Positions 54,842 to 64,000 of a stretch of 64,000 nucleotides of DNA are shown here, one piece after another. A model generated the notes under the pieces. That model was not told the DNA's origin, did not search any database, and saw only the letters and a list, made by a program, of their open reading frames with translations. Source of the DNA: JAMXLO01 sp963776505 (GTDB taxonomy: Bacteria; Pseudomonadota; Alphaproteobacteria; Acetobacterales; Acetobacteraceae); NCBI GenBank assembly GCA_963776505.1, contig CAVZNH010000050.1:62001-126000 (forward strand), written 5' to 3'. The translations under genes and the position numbers were made by a program. Each line of letters starts with the position of its first letter. The first letter of the stretch is position 1.

Positions 54842-56053
54842 TCACGTAGGGGGATTGACCGCCAGTTTCCGCCGTCCGATGGCAGTGACCAGTGGGTTGG
54901 CCGTCATGCCGTGCGCGATGACGCTGAATAGAATGGTGCAGGCGGCGGTCGCTGCCACGGTGCCTCTTCCCGGCAGTCCCGCATCGAACACGATCACCGC
55001 GAAGACGATGCTGGCGAGGCCCCGCGGCCCGAACCAACCGATGAACAGCTTGTCGCGCAACCCCATCCCGGTCCTCGCGAGCGACAGCAACACCGGCAGC
55101 ATCCGGATCATGGTCAGGCTGAGCACGGCATAGAGCACCGTCCGCCAGGTAATCTGCGGCAGCAGCCGCGCGAGCACGGGACCGCCGAACATAACCCAGG
55201 TGAGCAGCGCCAGTACCTCTCCCGTGCTGGACGCACCGCTCAACAGATCGGGGCGGCGGGCACCCTGCAGCGCGCCGAACAGCAGGCCACCCGTGAAACA
55301 GGCGATGAAGCCGCTGCCGCCCAGCGCCTGCGCGGCGGTGAAGCAGAGTACCGCCAGCGCCACGACCGGAATGTGCAGCCAGTGCTCGCTGGTCCAGCCA
55401 AGCCGCGAGGCGCGCCGGAAGATCACGACCGCGACGGCCGTCAATATGACGCCGACAAGCAGGCCGATGCCGATCTCCTCTAAAACGACCACCGCGATGT
55501 GCCGGGCCGTGCTGCCTTCGACCTCAGTGCCGACGGCGAGTTCGAGCAGGATGACGACGACCGGCACGCAGATGCCGTCGTTCAGGCCGCTTTCCAGGTT
55601 CAGCGCTTCGCGTGTCATGGCTGGAACGGCGGTGTTGGTGACGACCGGCGCGCCGAGTGCGGCATCGGTCGGCGCGAGAAGCGTTGCCAGCAATGCCACT
55701 TCAAACAGGCCGAGCTGCGGGAAGACGAACAGTCCGATCAGGAAGCCAAGCACGATGGTCAGCGGCAGACCGATCAACAGCAGTCGCCCCGGCAGCCCGA
55801 CGGTGCGTCGCACGACGTTGAGGTCGGCGTGCGCGGCATCGCTGAACAGCACCATCGCGAGCGCCAGCTCTGCCAACGTGCGCAGTACGGTGGCCGTCAG
55901 TGGTTGGCGCAGCGCGTCGATGCCGGCAGGCCCGAGGATCAGGCCCGCTGCGGTGAAGAGGATGGGGCCGCTCAGCCAGGAGCGTCCGATGCGCTCGGCC
56001 ACGGCGCTGTAGAGCAGCACCACGGCGGCAAGGATCGCGGCGTCTTCGTACAT
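54842..56053 (-). CDS. CPA1-type cation:proton antiporter
   Basis: The 403-residue protein has about 12 hydrophobic segments. Antiporter motifs are L-L-A-P-T-D-A-A-L-G near 126 and N-L-E-S-G-L-N-D-G near 153, where the Asn-Asp pair is the ion site of the CPA1 group, with G-P-R-G-L-A-S near 345. It exchanges Na+ or K+ for H+ across the inner membrane. There is no C-terminal cytoplasmic regulatory domain. It is the first of three same-strand membrane genes. Confidence 0.9.
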   Translation of the reverse strand: MYEDAAILAAVVLLYSAVAERIGRSWLSGPILFTAAGLILGPAGIDALRQPLTATVLRTLAELALAMVLFSDAAHADLNVVRRTVGLPGRLLLIGLPLTIVLGFLIGLFVFPQLGLFEVALLATLLAPTDAALGAPVVTNTAVPAMTREALNLESGLNDGICVPVVVILLELAVGTEVEGSTARHIAVVVLEEIGIGLLVGVILTAVAVVIFRRASRLGWTSEHWLHIPVVALAVLCFTAAQALGGSGFIACFTGGLLFGALQGARRPDLLSGASSTGEVLALLTWVMFGGPVLARLLPQITWRTVLYAVLSLTMIRMLPVLLSLARTGMGLRDKLFIGWFGPRGLASIVFAVIVFDAGLPGRGTVAATAACTILFSVIAHGMTANPLVTAIGRRKLAVNPPT

Positions 56054-56499
56054 GGCGGAGGATTCTCCAGCTAGCGGTCGATTTGGGCCATCACGTTGCG
56101 CAGCGGCTCATCGGAAATTCGGTAGGGGTCGTTCAGTTCGAGGCCGATGCACGCGAGCTCAACGACATCATGCTCTGGGCGGGCGGGGCGAAATGGGACG
56201 CGCGTGGCCGCCGCTCATCGCCGTGCTCCGGCCCAGATATCTGCTTGTGGTCGCGCGAAACATTGGCCTTTGACCGGTGGTATGTCTCGTCCTGGTGGTA
56301 AACGATCTGAACGTTATCGATCAGGCTATTGAAGATAGCAGCACTAACGGCCATGTCTCCTGTTGCCATGGGCTGCGGAACCCACCTGCACACGCTTGCC
56401 GCTTCCCCCGCCCACGAAAGCCTGCCGTCTGCGAGATTGTCTCACCCGCTGGGAAATCGTCTCGCGTACTGTCTCCTGAGACGACGATGCGACGCGGCT
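56054..56499. other. Non-coding stretch of about 450 bases
   Basis: Several short frames exist on both strands but none has a convincing ribosome site or family-like sequence. One (56083-56301, +) reads briefly like a protein (E-L-N-D-I-M-L-W-A-G-G-A-K) and could be a gene remnant. A weak inverted repeat TCGTCTC/GAGACGA lies at about 56458-56485. Confidence 0.35.
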
Positions 56500-57317
56500 T
56501 CAGCTCTTCCCGGCGTAGCTCTTCGCCATGCCTTCACCCGGCTCGGCCTGCGGTCCGAACGGCATGATCGGATAGCGCAGTCCGGCTTTTGACAGGCCTT
56601 GCAAGCCGGTCACCGCGCGCTGCGAGGTCGGCGGGCGGGCAGGCCATCAGCATCTCCTCGTCTGCCACACCGCCGTAGCGGCGCTCCGCATAACACGGGA
56701 TCGACAGCGCTCACCTCGCGCGTCTTCAGCGCATGACCCCAACTGTCGGCGCAGGCGCTCTCGCCGGTGATCGAGAAATCATAACGTCTGTAGCTACGCC
56801 ACTGCAGGCCGTTGATGAACAGGATCATCTGCGCGGGATTGCCGTAGAACAGGCAGATGTCCGGCGGATCGAGCCGTGCGGTGCGCAGCGGCGATACCAC
56901 CATGCCGTGATAGCGGCCCGGTGGCACGCGCGGCATGCCGGCCTGATGCGCGGCGGCAGCCTCGCGGTTCTCGAACCACACGCCTTCCATCTTGCGCCCC
57001 GACGTGTAGATCTCGCCCGGCGCATCGAGGCCGATCACGCTGGAGCACGATGAGAACGACGGGATGTTCTCGGTGGTGATGCCGAGCGTGAAACCGGCCA
57101 TGCGCGCCTGCGTCACCAGTTGGCAGGTGGAGAACGTCTTGCCGCGTGGCGGCCGGCGCAGGCCGGGCACATTCGCCATCGCATCCAGGTCCTCGAACAG
57201 CTTCATGCCGATCGGGAAGGTGCGCAGGTGCAGAAGCTGATTGAGCTGCTCCGCCAGCTCCGCGATGGCCTTGCCATCAAGGGACGGGGCTTCGGAAATC
57301 GTTGGCGCATCGTTCAT
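56500..57317 (-). pseudogene. DUF169-domain protein, two frameshifts near the C-terminus
   Basis: The first 195 residues are in one frame: F-P-I-G-M-K-L-F near 36, C-Q-L-V-T-Q-A-R near 67, S-C-S-S-V-I-G-L near 90 and G-V-W-F-E-N-R-E. Two single extra bases, near 56716 and near 56620, break the end. Correcting them gives L-S-I-P-C-Y-A-E-R-R-Y-G-G and a final M-P-F-G-P-Q-A-E-P-G-E-G-M before a stop at 56500. DUF169 is a Cys-containing family of unknown function, sometimes near C1 or formate genes. AAGGAGG lies 7 bases before the ATG. It follows the exporter operon by 29 bases and is probably co-transcribed. Confidence 0.78.
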
Positions 57318-57346
57318 CTTCTGCCTCCTTGGACGCAACGGCGATC

Positions 57347-58448
57347 CTAGCTTACCGCGCGGCGTACCGCGAAGCCCGCCACGGTCAGCATCACCGCCGC
57401 GATCAGCGCCATCGGCCAGGCCTGCTCGCAGCACCACGGCGAGCGGCATGTCCTGCAGGAACAGCCCGCGCGCGATCACCAGCATGTAGCGCACCGGATC
57501 GACGCGGCTGGCCAGTTCGGCGAGCGGCGGCATGTTCTCGACCGGCGCTGCATAGCCGGACAGCACGATCATCGGCGAGGCGAACACGAACACGCCCAGC
57601 ATCGCCTGCTGCTGGGTGCGCGCGAACGACGACAGCACCAGCCCGATGCCGACGCCGGCCAGCGTGTAGAGCAGCAGCATCGCCTCGAGCAGCGCCAGGT
57701 TGCCGCGGAACGGCAGGCGGAACCACAGCAGCGCGGCGGCGATCACGATGTTCGCGTTGATCAGCCCCACGATGATGCCGGGCAGCGCCTTGCCGACCAG
57801 GATCTCCGCCGGCCGCAGCGGCGTCACCAGCAACTGCTCGAAGGTGCCGAGTTCACGCTCGCGCGCCAGCGACAGCGCGCTGATCAGCAGCGACATGATC
57901 AGCGACAGGATGCAGACGAGGCCGGGCAGGATGAACCACGTGCTTTCCAGCGTCGGGTTGAACCAGTCGCGGGTCAGCAGCACGAGCGGCGGAGTGCGGC
58001 CCGGATGCAGGTCCTGCGCGAAGCTGCCCACGATGGCGGCGGCGTAGCCTTGCGCCATCAGCGCGGAGTTCGAACGTCTGGCGTCGAGCAGAAGCTGCGC
58101 CTGGGCGACGCGGCCCGCGAGCAGATCGGCGGAGAAGTCCTGCGGCAATCGCAGCACCACCGCGACCTGCTTCGCGTCGAGCGCGGCACGCGCCTGCGGC
58201 CGGAGACGTGAAGGAGGCAACGACGTCGAACGCCGGCGAAGCGGCGAAGCGACGGACCAGTTCAGCCGATTGCGTGCCCGCATCGTCGTTCCAGATGCCC
58301 AGCGGCACGTGCGTCACGTCGTAGGTGGCGGCGTAGGCGAAGATCACCACCTGAACCAGCGGCGGCACCAGGATGACGACGCGGGTCTTCGTATCCTTCC
58401 AAAGCCCGACAGCTCCTTGACGATCAGCGCGAGGATGCGGCGCAGCAT
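57347..58448 (-). pseudogene. ABC-2 type permease (second subunit), three frameshifts
   Basis: The reassembled protein is about 366 residues. It has an N-terminal helix, an extracytoplasmic domain (V-T-H-V-P-L-G-I-W-N-D-D then L-R-L-P-Q-D-F), and a C-terminal set of five to six helices with the ABC2 signature L-A-R-E-R-E-L-G-T-F-E-Q-L-L-V-T-P. Lesions: a missing base near 58410, an extra base near 58203 and another near 57427; each correction recovers family sequence. The start overlaps the previous permease stop (TGATG). With the other permease, the double ATPase and HlyD it forms a YhiI-YhiH-type multidrug exporter. Confidence 0.8.
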
Positions 58449-59576
58449 CAGTCGAGCCTCCGTCGGGTCACGACCAGCGTCGCCGACACCGCGAGGACGG
58501 CGGCTATCGCCGAGGCCGGCAAGGTTCGGCAGCACCACCGCCCACACATCGCCGGCCAGGAACAGCGTCTGCAGTATGGAGACCAGATAGCGGGCTGGCA
58601 CGATGTAGGTGACAAGCTGCAGCCAATGCGGCATCGCGGCGATGTCGAACAGCATGCCGGACAGCATCATCGCCGGCATCATCGTGGTGAGGAACGCCAG
58701 CTGCGAGGCGACGAACTGATTGCGCGCCAGTGTGGAGATGAACAGTCCCAGTCCGAGCGCGAAGATCAGGAACAGCGCCGCCGCCGCGGCGAGTGGGCCG
58801 ATGCCGCCGCGATACGGCAGGCCGAACAGTGCGATCGCCAGTATCACCGAGCCGGCCATGCTGGCCATGCCAAGCACGAAGTAGCAGCCAAGCTTGGCCA
58901 CGATCAGCTCGGCCATGCGCGCGGGCGAGGCGAGCATGCTTTCCATCGTGCCGCGCTCCCACTCGCGCGACACGATCAGCGCGGTGAGCAGCGTGCCGGT
59001 CATCGTCATCACCATCGCGATGATGCCGGGCACGATGAAGTCGGCCGAGCGCAGTTCCGGATTGAACCAGTCGCGATATTGCAGATCGATGCCGCCGGTC
59101 GATGCCAGGCGCTTCTCCGATGCCTGGCCGGCCAGCCAGACCTGAAGCGCGCCGGCGACGTAGCCTTCCAGCAGACGCGCGGTGTTGGGGTCGGTGGCGT
59201 TGACCACGAGCTGGGCCGGTGCCGGCCAGGATGCGGTACGGCTGGCGCGCTGGGAGAAGTCGTCGCGCAGCACCAGCATGCCGCGCACGCGGCCTTCGAT
59301 CATCGCCGTCTCGCCGTCGCGTGTGCTGAGCGCGCGCTGCGCCGACAGATAGGGCGAGGCGTCGATCGCCTGCAGCAGGCCGCGCACGCTCTCTTCCGGC
59401 GCCTCGATCACCACGGCCAGCTTCATCTGGCTGGCGTCGAGCGAGATGCCAAAGCCGTTCACCACCAGCAGCACGATCGGCATGAGGAACGCGATCAGGA
59501 TCGCCGACGGATCGCGCAGGATCTGCTTGATCTCCTTGCGCGCCAGCCCGCGCAGTCGCAGCAGGCTTGCGGTCAT
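58448..59576 (-). pseudogene. ABC-2 type permease (first subunit), one frameshift at the C-terminus
   Basis: The product is about 376 residues. It starts R-L-R-G-L-A-R-K-E-I-K-Q-I-L-R-D, with a long periplasmic domain (A-V-V-I-E-A-P-E-E-S) and a membrane block bearing S-R-E-W-E-R-G-T-M-E-S-M-L-A-S-P, the ABC2 motif. An extra G near 58513 puts the last 22 codons out of frame; corrected, it ends A-T-L-V-V-T-R-R-R-L-D and stops at 58448. The start overlaps the ATPase stop (ATGA), so the operon is translationally coupled. In the written frame it fuses with sequence of the next gene. Confidence 0.82.
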
Positions 59577-61331
59577 GGCGCCTGCACCAGGGCGATGAAG
59601 GCGTCCTCCAGCGTCGGTTCGGGCAGCGCTCGCGGTTCGCACGCGCTCGCGCAACGCGGCGGGCGTATCGACCGCGGCGAGTCTTCCTTGGCTGACGATG
59701 CCGAGCCGGTCGCAGTATTCGGCTTCGTCCATGAAGTGGCTGGTGACCATGATGGTGACGCCGGCATCCGCCAGCGTGCCGATGCGCGCCCAGAAGTCGC
59801 GGCGGGTCAGCGGATCGACGCCGGAGGTGGGTTCGTCGAGGAACAGGATGTCGGGTCCGTGCAGCAGTGCGGCGGCGAGCGCCAGGCGCTGCTTCAGGCC
59901 GAGCGGCAGTTCGCCGGCGACGTTGGTGGCAGTCTCGGTCAGGTCGAAGCCGGTGAGTGCCGCGTCGATCGCGCGTGTCTGCGCGGCGCGACCAAGTCCG
60001 TAGACGCGCGCGAAGAACCGCAGGTTCTCCCGCACCGACAGTTCGGCGTAGAGCGAGAAACGCTGCGCCATGTAGCCGATGCGCGCGCGTGCTTCGGCGG
60101 GCGCGCGCAGCAGGTCGGCCCGGCGACGCGCGCCTCGCCGCCGGAGGGGCGCAGCAGGCCGCACAGCATGCGGAAGATGGTCGATTTGCCGGCGCCGTTC
60201 GGCCCCAGCAGGCCGAAGATCTCGCCGCGGCGCACCGCGAAGCTGACATGGTCCACCGCGGTGAAGGCGCCGAAGCGGCGGACCAGGTCGGTCACCATGA
60301 TGGGATCGGCGCCCCCTCCCCCCGACCCCCTCCCGCGAGGGGAGGGGGAGGGCTGGCCGTTCTCCCCCTCCCCTTGCGGGAGGGGGGCGCGGGGAGGGGG
60401 CGCCAGAGCCGCTACAAACCCATCCTCGAACCGCGGCGGCAGAGGTTCCAGCGCCTCGCCGCCAAGCTCCGGCGCGTCGGGCACCGCAGCGCCTGGCCGC
60501 AGCACGATGCGCAGCGCGTCGCCCTCCACCACCGCGTCCAGCACCGCTGGGTGCGCCGCTGCCAGCCGCGCGGCTGCACGCCGCTCGCCGGCGGGCACGC
60601 TGAGACGGAACACGCGTCCCTCGAGCGGACGCGAGGAACTCGGCGGGCGGTCCCTGCGCCAGCAGTCTGCCCTCATGCAGCAGCAGCACGTTGCCGCAGC
60701 GGGCCGCCTCGTCGAGATAGGCGGTGGCCCACACGACGGCCATTCCGTCGTCGCGCCCTTCCTCCAGCATCGCCGCAACGATCGCCCACAGATCCCGGCG
60801 CGAAGCCGGATCCACACCGACCGACGGTTCGTCGAGCAGCAGCAGCCGCGGCCGCGACAGCAGCGCGCAGGCCAGGCCGAGCTTCTGCTTCATCCCGCCG
60901 GAAAGCTGGCCGGCCAGACGCGCGGTGAACGGGCCGAGACCGGTGAAACGCAGCAGCCGCGCTACGCGCTCGGCGCGCAGGGCAGGGGACATCGCATGCA
61001 GGTCGGCGAACAGGTCGAGGTTCTCGGCAACGCTCAGGTCCTCGTAGAGGCCGAAGCGCTGCGGCATGTAGCCGATCGCCGGATGCGCCAACGCGGCATC
61101 GGTTGCCATGTCATGGCCGAACACATTGATGTGGCCGCCCGCGGGGCGCAGCAGGCCGGCGATCAGCCGCAGCAGAGTGGTCTTGCCGGCGGCATCTGGG
61201 CCGACCAGGCCGGTGATCATCCCGGGCTGGATCGTGGCCGACACACCGTCCAGCGCGACGTGTGCCGGAGCACCGTGCGCGCGGGCGAACGCGTGGCTCA
61301 GGGAGTCGATGACGACGACAGGCTCGGTCAT
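59573..61331 (-). pseudogene. Tandem ABC ATPase (two nucleotide-binding domains), three frameshifts
   Basis: Domain 1 has G-P-D-A-A-G-K-T-T, L-S-G-G-M-K-Q-K and L-L-L-L-D-E-P-S-V-G-V-D. Domain 2 has G-P-N-G-A-G-K-S-T, the weaker signature L-P-L-G-L-K-Q-R and I-L-F-L-D-E-P-T-S-G-V-D. Frame breaks lie near 60633 (extra base), 60122 (missing base) and 59640 (extra base). A linker of about 35 residues between the domains is encoded by a GC-rich palindromic element. Corrected length is about 585. It powers the two-permease exporter, as in the YhiH/RbbA-like group. The start overlaps the HlyD stop when one extra base in a CCC run is removed. Confidence 0.82.
60309..60403. repeat. GC-rich double-hairpin palindromic element, copy B (inside ABC ATPase gene)
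   Basis: Two hairpins with loops GCGA and TTGC lie in the same order as in copy A at 24024, with flanking GCGCCCCCTCCCC and GGGGAGGGGGCGC arms. Relative to the host gene its orientation is opposite to copy A. It leaves the reading frame open, adding Pro/Gly/Arg/Glu-rich residues such as P-L-P-Q-G-E-G-E. Confidence 0.8.
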
Positions 61332-62309
61332 CGGGCCGGCGGGCAGCCGGATGGTCACCGGCATGCCCTGGCGAACGCCGTCGTCGGGGTTCTCGATCCG
61401 GATGCGCAGCCGATAGACGAGCTGCGTGCGCAATTCGGGGGTTTCCACCGTCTTGGGCGTGAACTCCGCGGCGGGCGAGACATAGCCGATGCGGCCACGA
61501 TAGGACCTGTCCACTCCATCGGCGGTGACGGTGACCTCCGTGCCCGGCGCGAGGCGCGGCAGCAGCGGCTCGGGGGCGAAGCTGCGCACCCACACCTCGT
61601 CGTCCAGCGCCATCGAATAGACGTTGGCGGCGGGCAGCACCACAGTGCCCGGCTCGATGACCCGCGTCATGATCGTGCCGTTCGCGGGCGCTACCAGTTT
61701 GGTGCGCGCGAGCTGGGTGCGCGCCAGGTCCACCGTGGCCTCCGCCGCGCGCAACTGGGCCCGTGCGGCGGCAATGTCCTCGGGGCGGGGGCCATTGACC
61801 GCCTCGGTGAGCGCGGCCTGCGTCTGGTCAAGTTTGGCTCGGCCGGCATCGAGTGCCATGCGGGCGTCGTCGAGCAGCTGTTTGGTCGAGGCATTGCTGG
61901 CGGTCAGGCTCTTTTGCCGCTCGAACGTCGCTTCGGCGTTGGCGAGCGATGCCTGCGCGGCAGCGAGGTTGGCCCGCGCCTGGTCGACGTCTTCCGGCCG
62001 CGTTCCGGCAACCAGCACATCGAGCTGCGCCTTGGCGGCATCGCGCCGCGCTGCGGCAAGATCGGCGGCGCTCTGGTAGGTGGCGGGGTCGACTTCGGCG
62101 ATCGTCTCGCCCTGCCTCACCCGATCGCCTTCGTGCTTCGGCATGGCGAGGACGGTGCCTTCGGCATTGAACGACAGGTCGACCTGGCGGATCTCGACAT
62201 TGCCATACAGCGTGCCTGGCGGCGCCGTCGCGGTCAGTCGCTGCACGGCCAGCCAGGCGATACCGGCGATGACAGCGACGGCAATGACGGCGAACGCGAC
62301 ACGTCTCAT
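61328..62309 (-). CDS. HlyD-family membrane fusion protein of an ABC exporter
   Basis: The 326-residue protein has an N-terminal membrane anchor (A-F-A-V-I-A-V-A-V-I-A-G-I-A). A biotinyl-lipoyl-like half-motif (L-Y-G-N-V-E-I-R-Q-V-D-L-S-F) follows, then an alpha-helical hairpin (Ala/Arg/Asp-rich, about 90-190), and the second lipoyl half with A-P-A-N-G-T-I-M-T-R. As written it runs on into the ATPase; one extra base in a GGG/CCC run at 61333-61335 removes the expected TGA in an ATGA overlap. It would link the inner-membrane pump to an outer-membrane channel. It is the first gene of the exporter operon. Confidence 0.85.
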
Positions 62310-62462
62310 CTGGCTCGATCCTGGGCGGCAGCACCGGGCAACTTAACGCGATGGCCAGCCGGCGCCTTGATCCAGGTCAGTAAGCGGGGCGTCAGTAACG
62401 GGATTGAAACCGCGCCGGTGCATACCTTCAGAGCTGTCCTGCTGCGCCTCGGATCGCCTGTG

Positions 62463-62813
62463 ATGAGAGACATTGTGCTCAAGTATCCTGCCCGACCGCC
62501 GACCCCGGTCGAGCGAGCGTTGGTGGCCGAGTGGCTTGCCGCCGCTGGCGACATTGCGCTGGCCTATGTGAGCACCCGCAATCACGATGACCCGGCGCTC
62601 AAGGACCGGATCGTGGTGATCACGGATACCGCCAAGGGGCCGTCGCACCTCATCCACGCACCACTTGGCCGGGCGATCTGGATGGTCTTTACGACCGGTC
62701 GCAGAACCAAGGTGCAGCGGTTCAAATCCCTGAAAGCCGCACTGAACTCGATCAGGCCGGTGCTGGGTGAAACCGAAACGACGGGCGAGACGTTCGGTAT
62801 CAGCCTGCACTGA
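62463..62813 (+). CDS. Hypothetical protein of 116 residues
   Basis: I do not recognise a family. The sequence has normal composition and an alpha/beta look: P-V-E-R-A-L-V-A-E-W-L-A-A near 14, I-V-V-I-T-D-T near 50, I-W-M-V-F-T-T-G near 72, then a basic K-V-Q-R-F-K-S-L-K-A-A-L. No signal or membrane segment is visible. A start further upstream in the same frame is possible. It is divergent from the exporter operon and converges on the enolase-family gene. Confidence 0.6.
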   Translation: MRDIVLKYPARPPTPVERALVAEWLAAAGDIALAYVSTRNHDDPALKDRIVVITDTAKGPSHLIHAPLGRAIWMVFTTGRRTKVQRFKSLKAALNSIRPVLGETETTGETFGISLH

Positions 62814-62825
62814 TCTCGCGCGCCG

Positions 62826-63920
62826 TCATCCCACCCGATACGCCGCCACCGCCTTCTCGTCGAACTTCAGCCCCAGCCCCGGCTTGGTCGGCAGCACCAG
62901 TTGGCCCTTCTCGATCGCCGGCGTCTCTTCGTAGAGCTTCAGCATCCACGGCATGTATTCCACCGTCAGCCCGTTCGGCACCGCGGCGATCAGGTGCAGG
63001 TGCATCTCCGGCACCACGTGGCTGACCACCGGCAGGTTGAACGCCTCCGCCATGCCGGCGACCTTCATCCACGGCGTGACGCCGCCGACGCGGCACAGGT
63101 CGATCATCACGTAATCCACCGAGCGCGTCTCGATCATGTTGCGGAACGGCACGATGCCCCACACGTACTCGCCGCCGGCGATCGGCGTGGACAGCGCCGC
63201 GTTGACGCGCGCCAGGCCCTGGTAGTCGTCGCAGGTGGTGACGTCCTCCAGCCAGAACAGCCCGACATCGGCCACGCGGTGACCGATGTCGATCGCCTGC
63301 TCGACGCGCCAGCGCTGGTTGATGTCGCACATCAGCTTGATGTCCGGCCCGATCGCGTCGCGCACCACGCGCACGCGCCGCACCTCCTCGGCCGGCGACG
63401 GATTGCCGGGCAGCGCCATCTGCGTCTTCATCTCGATGAAGCCCTTGTCCACCAGCCGGCGCGCGGCGGTGGCGGCCTGCGCATCGGTCAGCCCGCGGCG
63501 CAGCGAACCGGACGCATAGGTGTTGACGCGATCGCGCGCGCCGCCGAGCAGCTTCCACAGCGGCTGCTCCAGCGCCTTGCCCTTGATGTCCCACAGCGCG
63601 ACGTCGATCGCCGAGACCGCCAGCGTGTAGATGCCCGAGCCGCAGGAATCGCCGGCCGCCGCGCGAAGCTTGCGCAGGATGGCCTCGATGCGCATCGGGT
63701 CCTCGCCGATCAGCAGCGCGCACAGTTCATCGACCGCGGTGCGCAGCGTGCCGGTGAGCGCGCCGCCGTAGAAGGTGAGGCCGATGCCCTCGATGCCGGC
63801 ATCGGTCTGGATGCGGAGAATGACGATGGGACGCAGGCGCCCGGCCTCTTCCGGCATGTCGGCCAGCGGGTCGTCTTCCGGAATGCGCAGAATGGTGGTC
63901 TCGGTCCGGGTGATCTTCAT
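62826..63920 (-). CDS. Mandelate racemase/muconate lactonising enzyme (enolase superfamily) protein
   Basis: The 364-residue protein has the N-terminal capping domain and the barrel: F-I-E-M-K-T-Q-M near 160 (catalytic Lys region), L-M-C-D-I-N-Q near 195 (first metal Asp), W-L-E-D-V near 222 (Glu), A-G-G-E-Y near 247 (Glu), and S-H-V-V-P-E near 298 (catalytic His). This is the acid-sugar dehydratase / racemase (MR) subgroup. The substrate cannot be assigned. GGAGGAG lies 7 bases before the ATG. Confidence 0.88.
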   Translation of the reverse strand: MKITRTETTILRIPEDDPLADMPEEAGRLRPIVILRIQTDAGIEGIGLTFYGGALTGTLRTAVDELCALLIGEDPMRIEAILRKLRAAAGDSCGSGIYTLAVSAIDVALWDIKGKALEQPLWKLLGGARDRVNTYASGSLRRGLTDAQAATAARRLVDKGFIEMKTQMALPGNPSPAEEVRRVRVVRDAIGPDIKLMCDINQRWRVEQAIDIGHRVADVGLFWLEDVTTCDDYQGLARVNAALSTPIAGGEYVWGIVPFRNMIETRSVDYVMIDLCRVGGVTPWMKVAGMAEAFNLPVVSHVVPEMHLHLIAAVPNGLTVEYMPWMLKLYEETPAIEKGQLVLPTKPGLGLKFDEKAVAAYRVG

Positions 63921-64000
63921 CGTCGTCTCCTCCGCGTGTTGCGCTGGAGCATAGCGGACGGCCCATAGGCTGATAAGCCACGGCCGATTATCACTCAGGC

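Noticed and set aside
56083..56393. Small genes in the 56.1-56.4 kb gap
   Set aside because: Frames on both strands overlap each other, lack ribosome sites and have no recognisable sequence.
61321..61335. A genuine HlyD-ABC fusion protein
   Set aside because: The topology would be impossible without an extra membrane segment, and a single extra base explains the lost stop in a typical ATGA overlap.
62365..62380. A second Fnr-like site (TTGATCCAGGTCAG)
   Set aside because: The right half matches only 3 of 5 positions; too weak to support.
58626..62813. A very long open frame of about 1,400 codons on the plus strand across the exporter operon
   Set aside because: It is antisense to well-recognised HlyD and ABC domains and is kept open by GC-rich codon structure. 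Only its last 116 codons, beyond the operon, look like a gene.

Overview
The window is GC-rich bacterial chromosome, most likely from an alphaproteobacterium and plausibly an Acetobacteraceae/Rhodospirillales member. The best taxonomic evidence is the group of a SUV3-type degradasome helicase, an S4 RNA-binding protein, the 7Fe ferredoxin FdxA and CarD at 28-33 kb, an arrangement typical of Alphaproteobacteria. PHB-type thiolase and reductase genes, a DUF1150-like protein and high GC fit this. There is no plasmid or phage backbone and no CRISPR array. One tRNA gene, tRNA-Leu(UAA), is present.

Layout. 0-5 kb: an isoprenylcysteine-methyltransferase-like membrane protein, a Ser/Thr kinase overlapping an OmpA-type lipoprotein, and an SDR. 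5-17 kb: a catabolic block with two flavin-dependent LLM-type oxidoreductases, an alpha/beta-hydrolase-fold protein without its nucleophile, a DUF1326/DUF2182 pair, two thiolases, an FAH-family hydrolase and an acyl-CoA synthetase. Together these look like oxygenative attack, C-C cleavage, CoA activation and thiolysis. 17-28 kb: a methyltransferase/CGNR regulator pair, VOC proteins, a PhaB-like reductase, a TauD-type dioxygenase, a tesA-ybbA-ybbP-like esterase/ABC locus, and a Bax-inhibitor-1 protein. 28-33 kb: carD, fdxA, an S4 gene and a helicase, with a decayed aldo/keto reductase wedged in. 33-36 kb: an autotransporter with a PAP2 phosphatase passenger. 36-47 kb: htpG, an M17 peptidase, a MarR regulator, then a surface-sugar group (WecA-type transferase, WbpM-like 4,6-dehydratase, DegT aminotransferase). 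46-51 kb: tRNA-Leu, a Crp/Fnr regulator, Ogt, MmsA, a GYD protein and a P1 peptidase. 51-56 kb: an amidohydrolase fused to an IS1595-type transposase fragment, then LssY-like, channel-like and CPA1 antiporter genes. 56-64 kb: a HlyD/double-ABC/two-permease exporter with a DUF169 gene, and an enolase-superfamily enzyme.

Two features dominate. First, about two dozen single-base frameshifts interrupt otherwise well-preserved genes, mostly as one extra base and often in G/C runs. Sequencing or assembly error is the simplest explanation, so many entries called pseudogene here are probably intact in the organism. Second, a GC-rich double-hairpin palindromic element of about 95 bp lies inside two unrelated ABC-transporter genes. 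In one it brings a stop and a frame change; in the other it reads through as an extra protein linker. This resembles the protein-coding palindromic elements known from Rickettsia and is the most unusual thing seen. No wholly new multi-gene system could be demonstrated. The DUF1326/DUF2182 pair, the CGNR/VOC divergent operator and the Fnr-like box beside a Crp/Fnr gene are the most testable leads.
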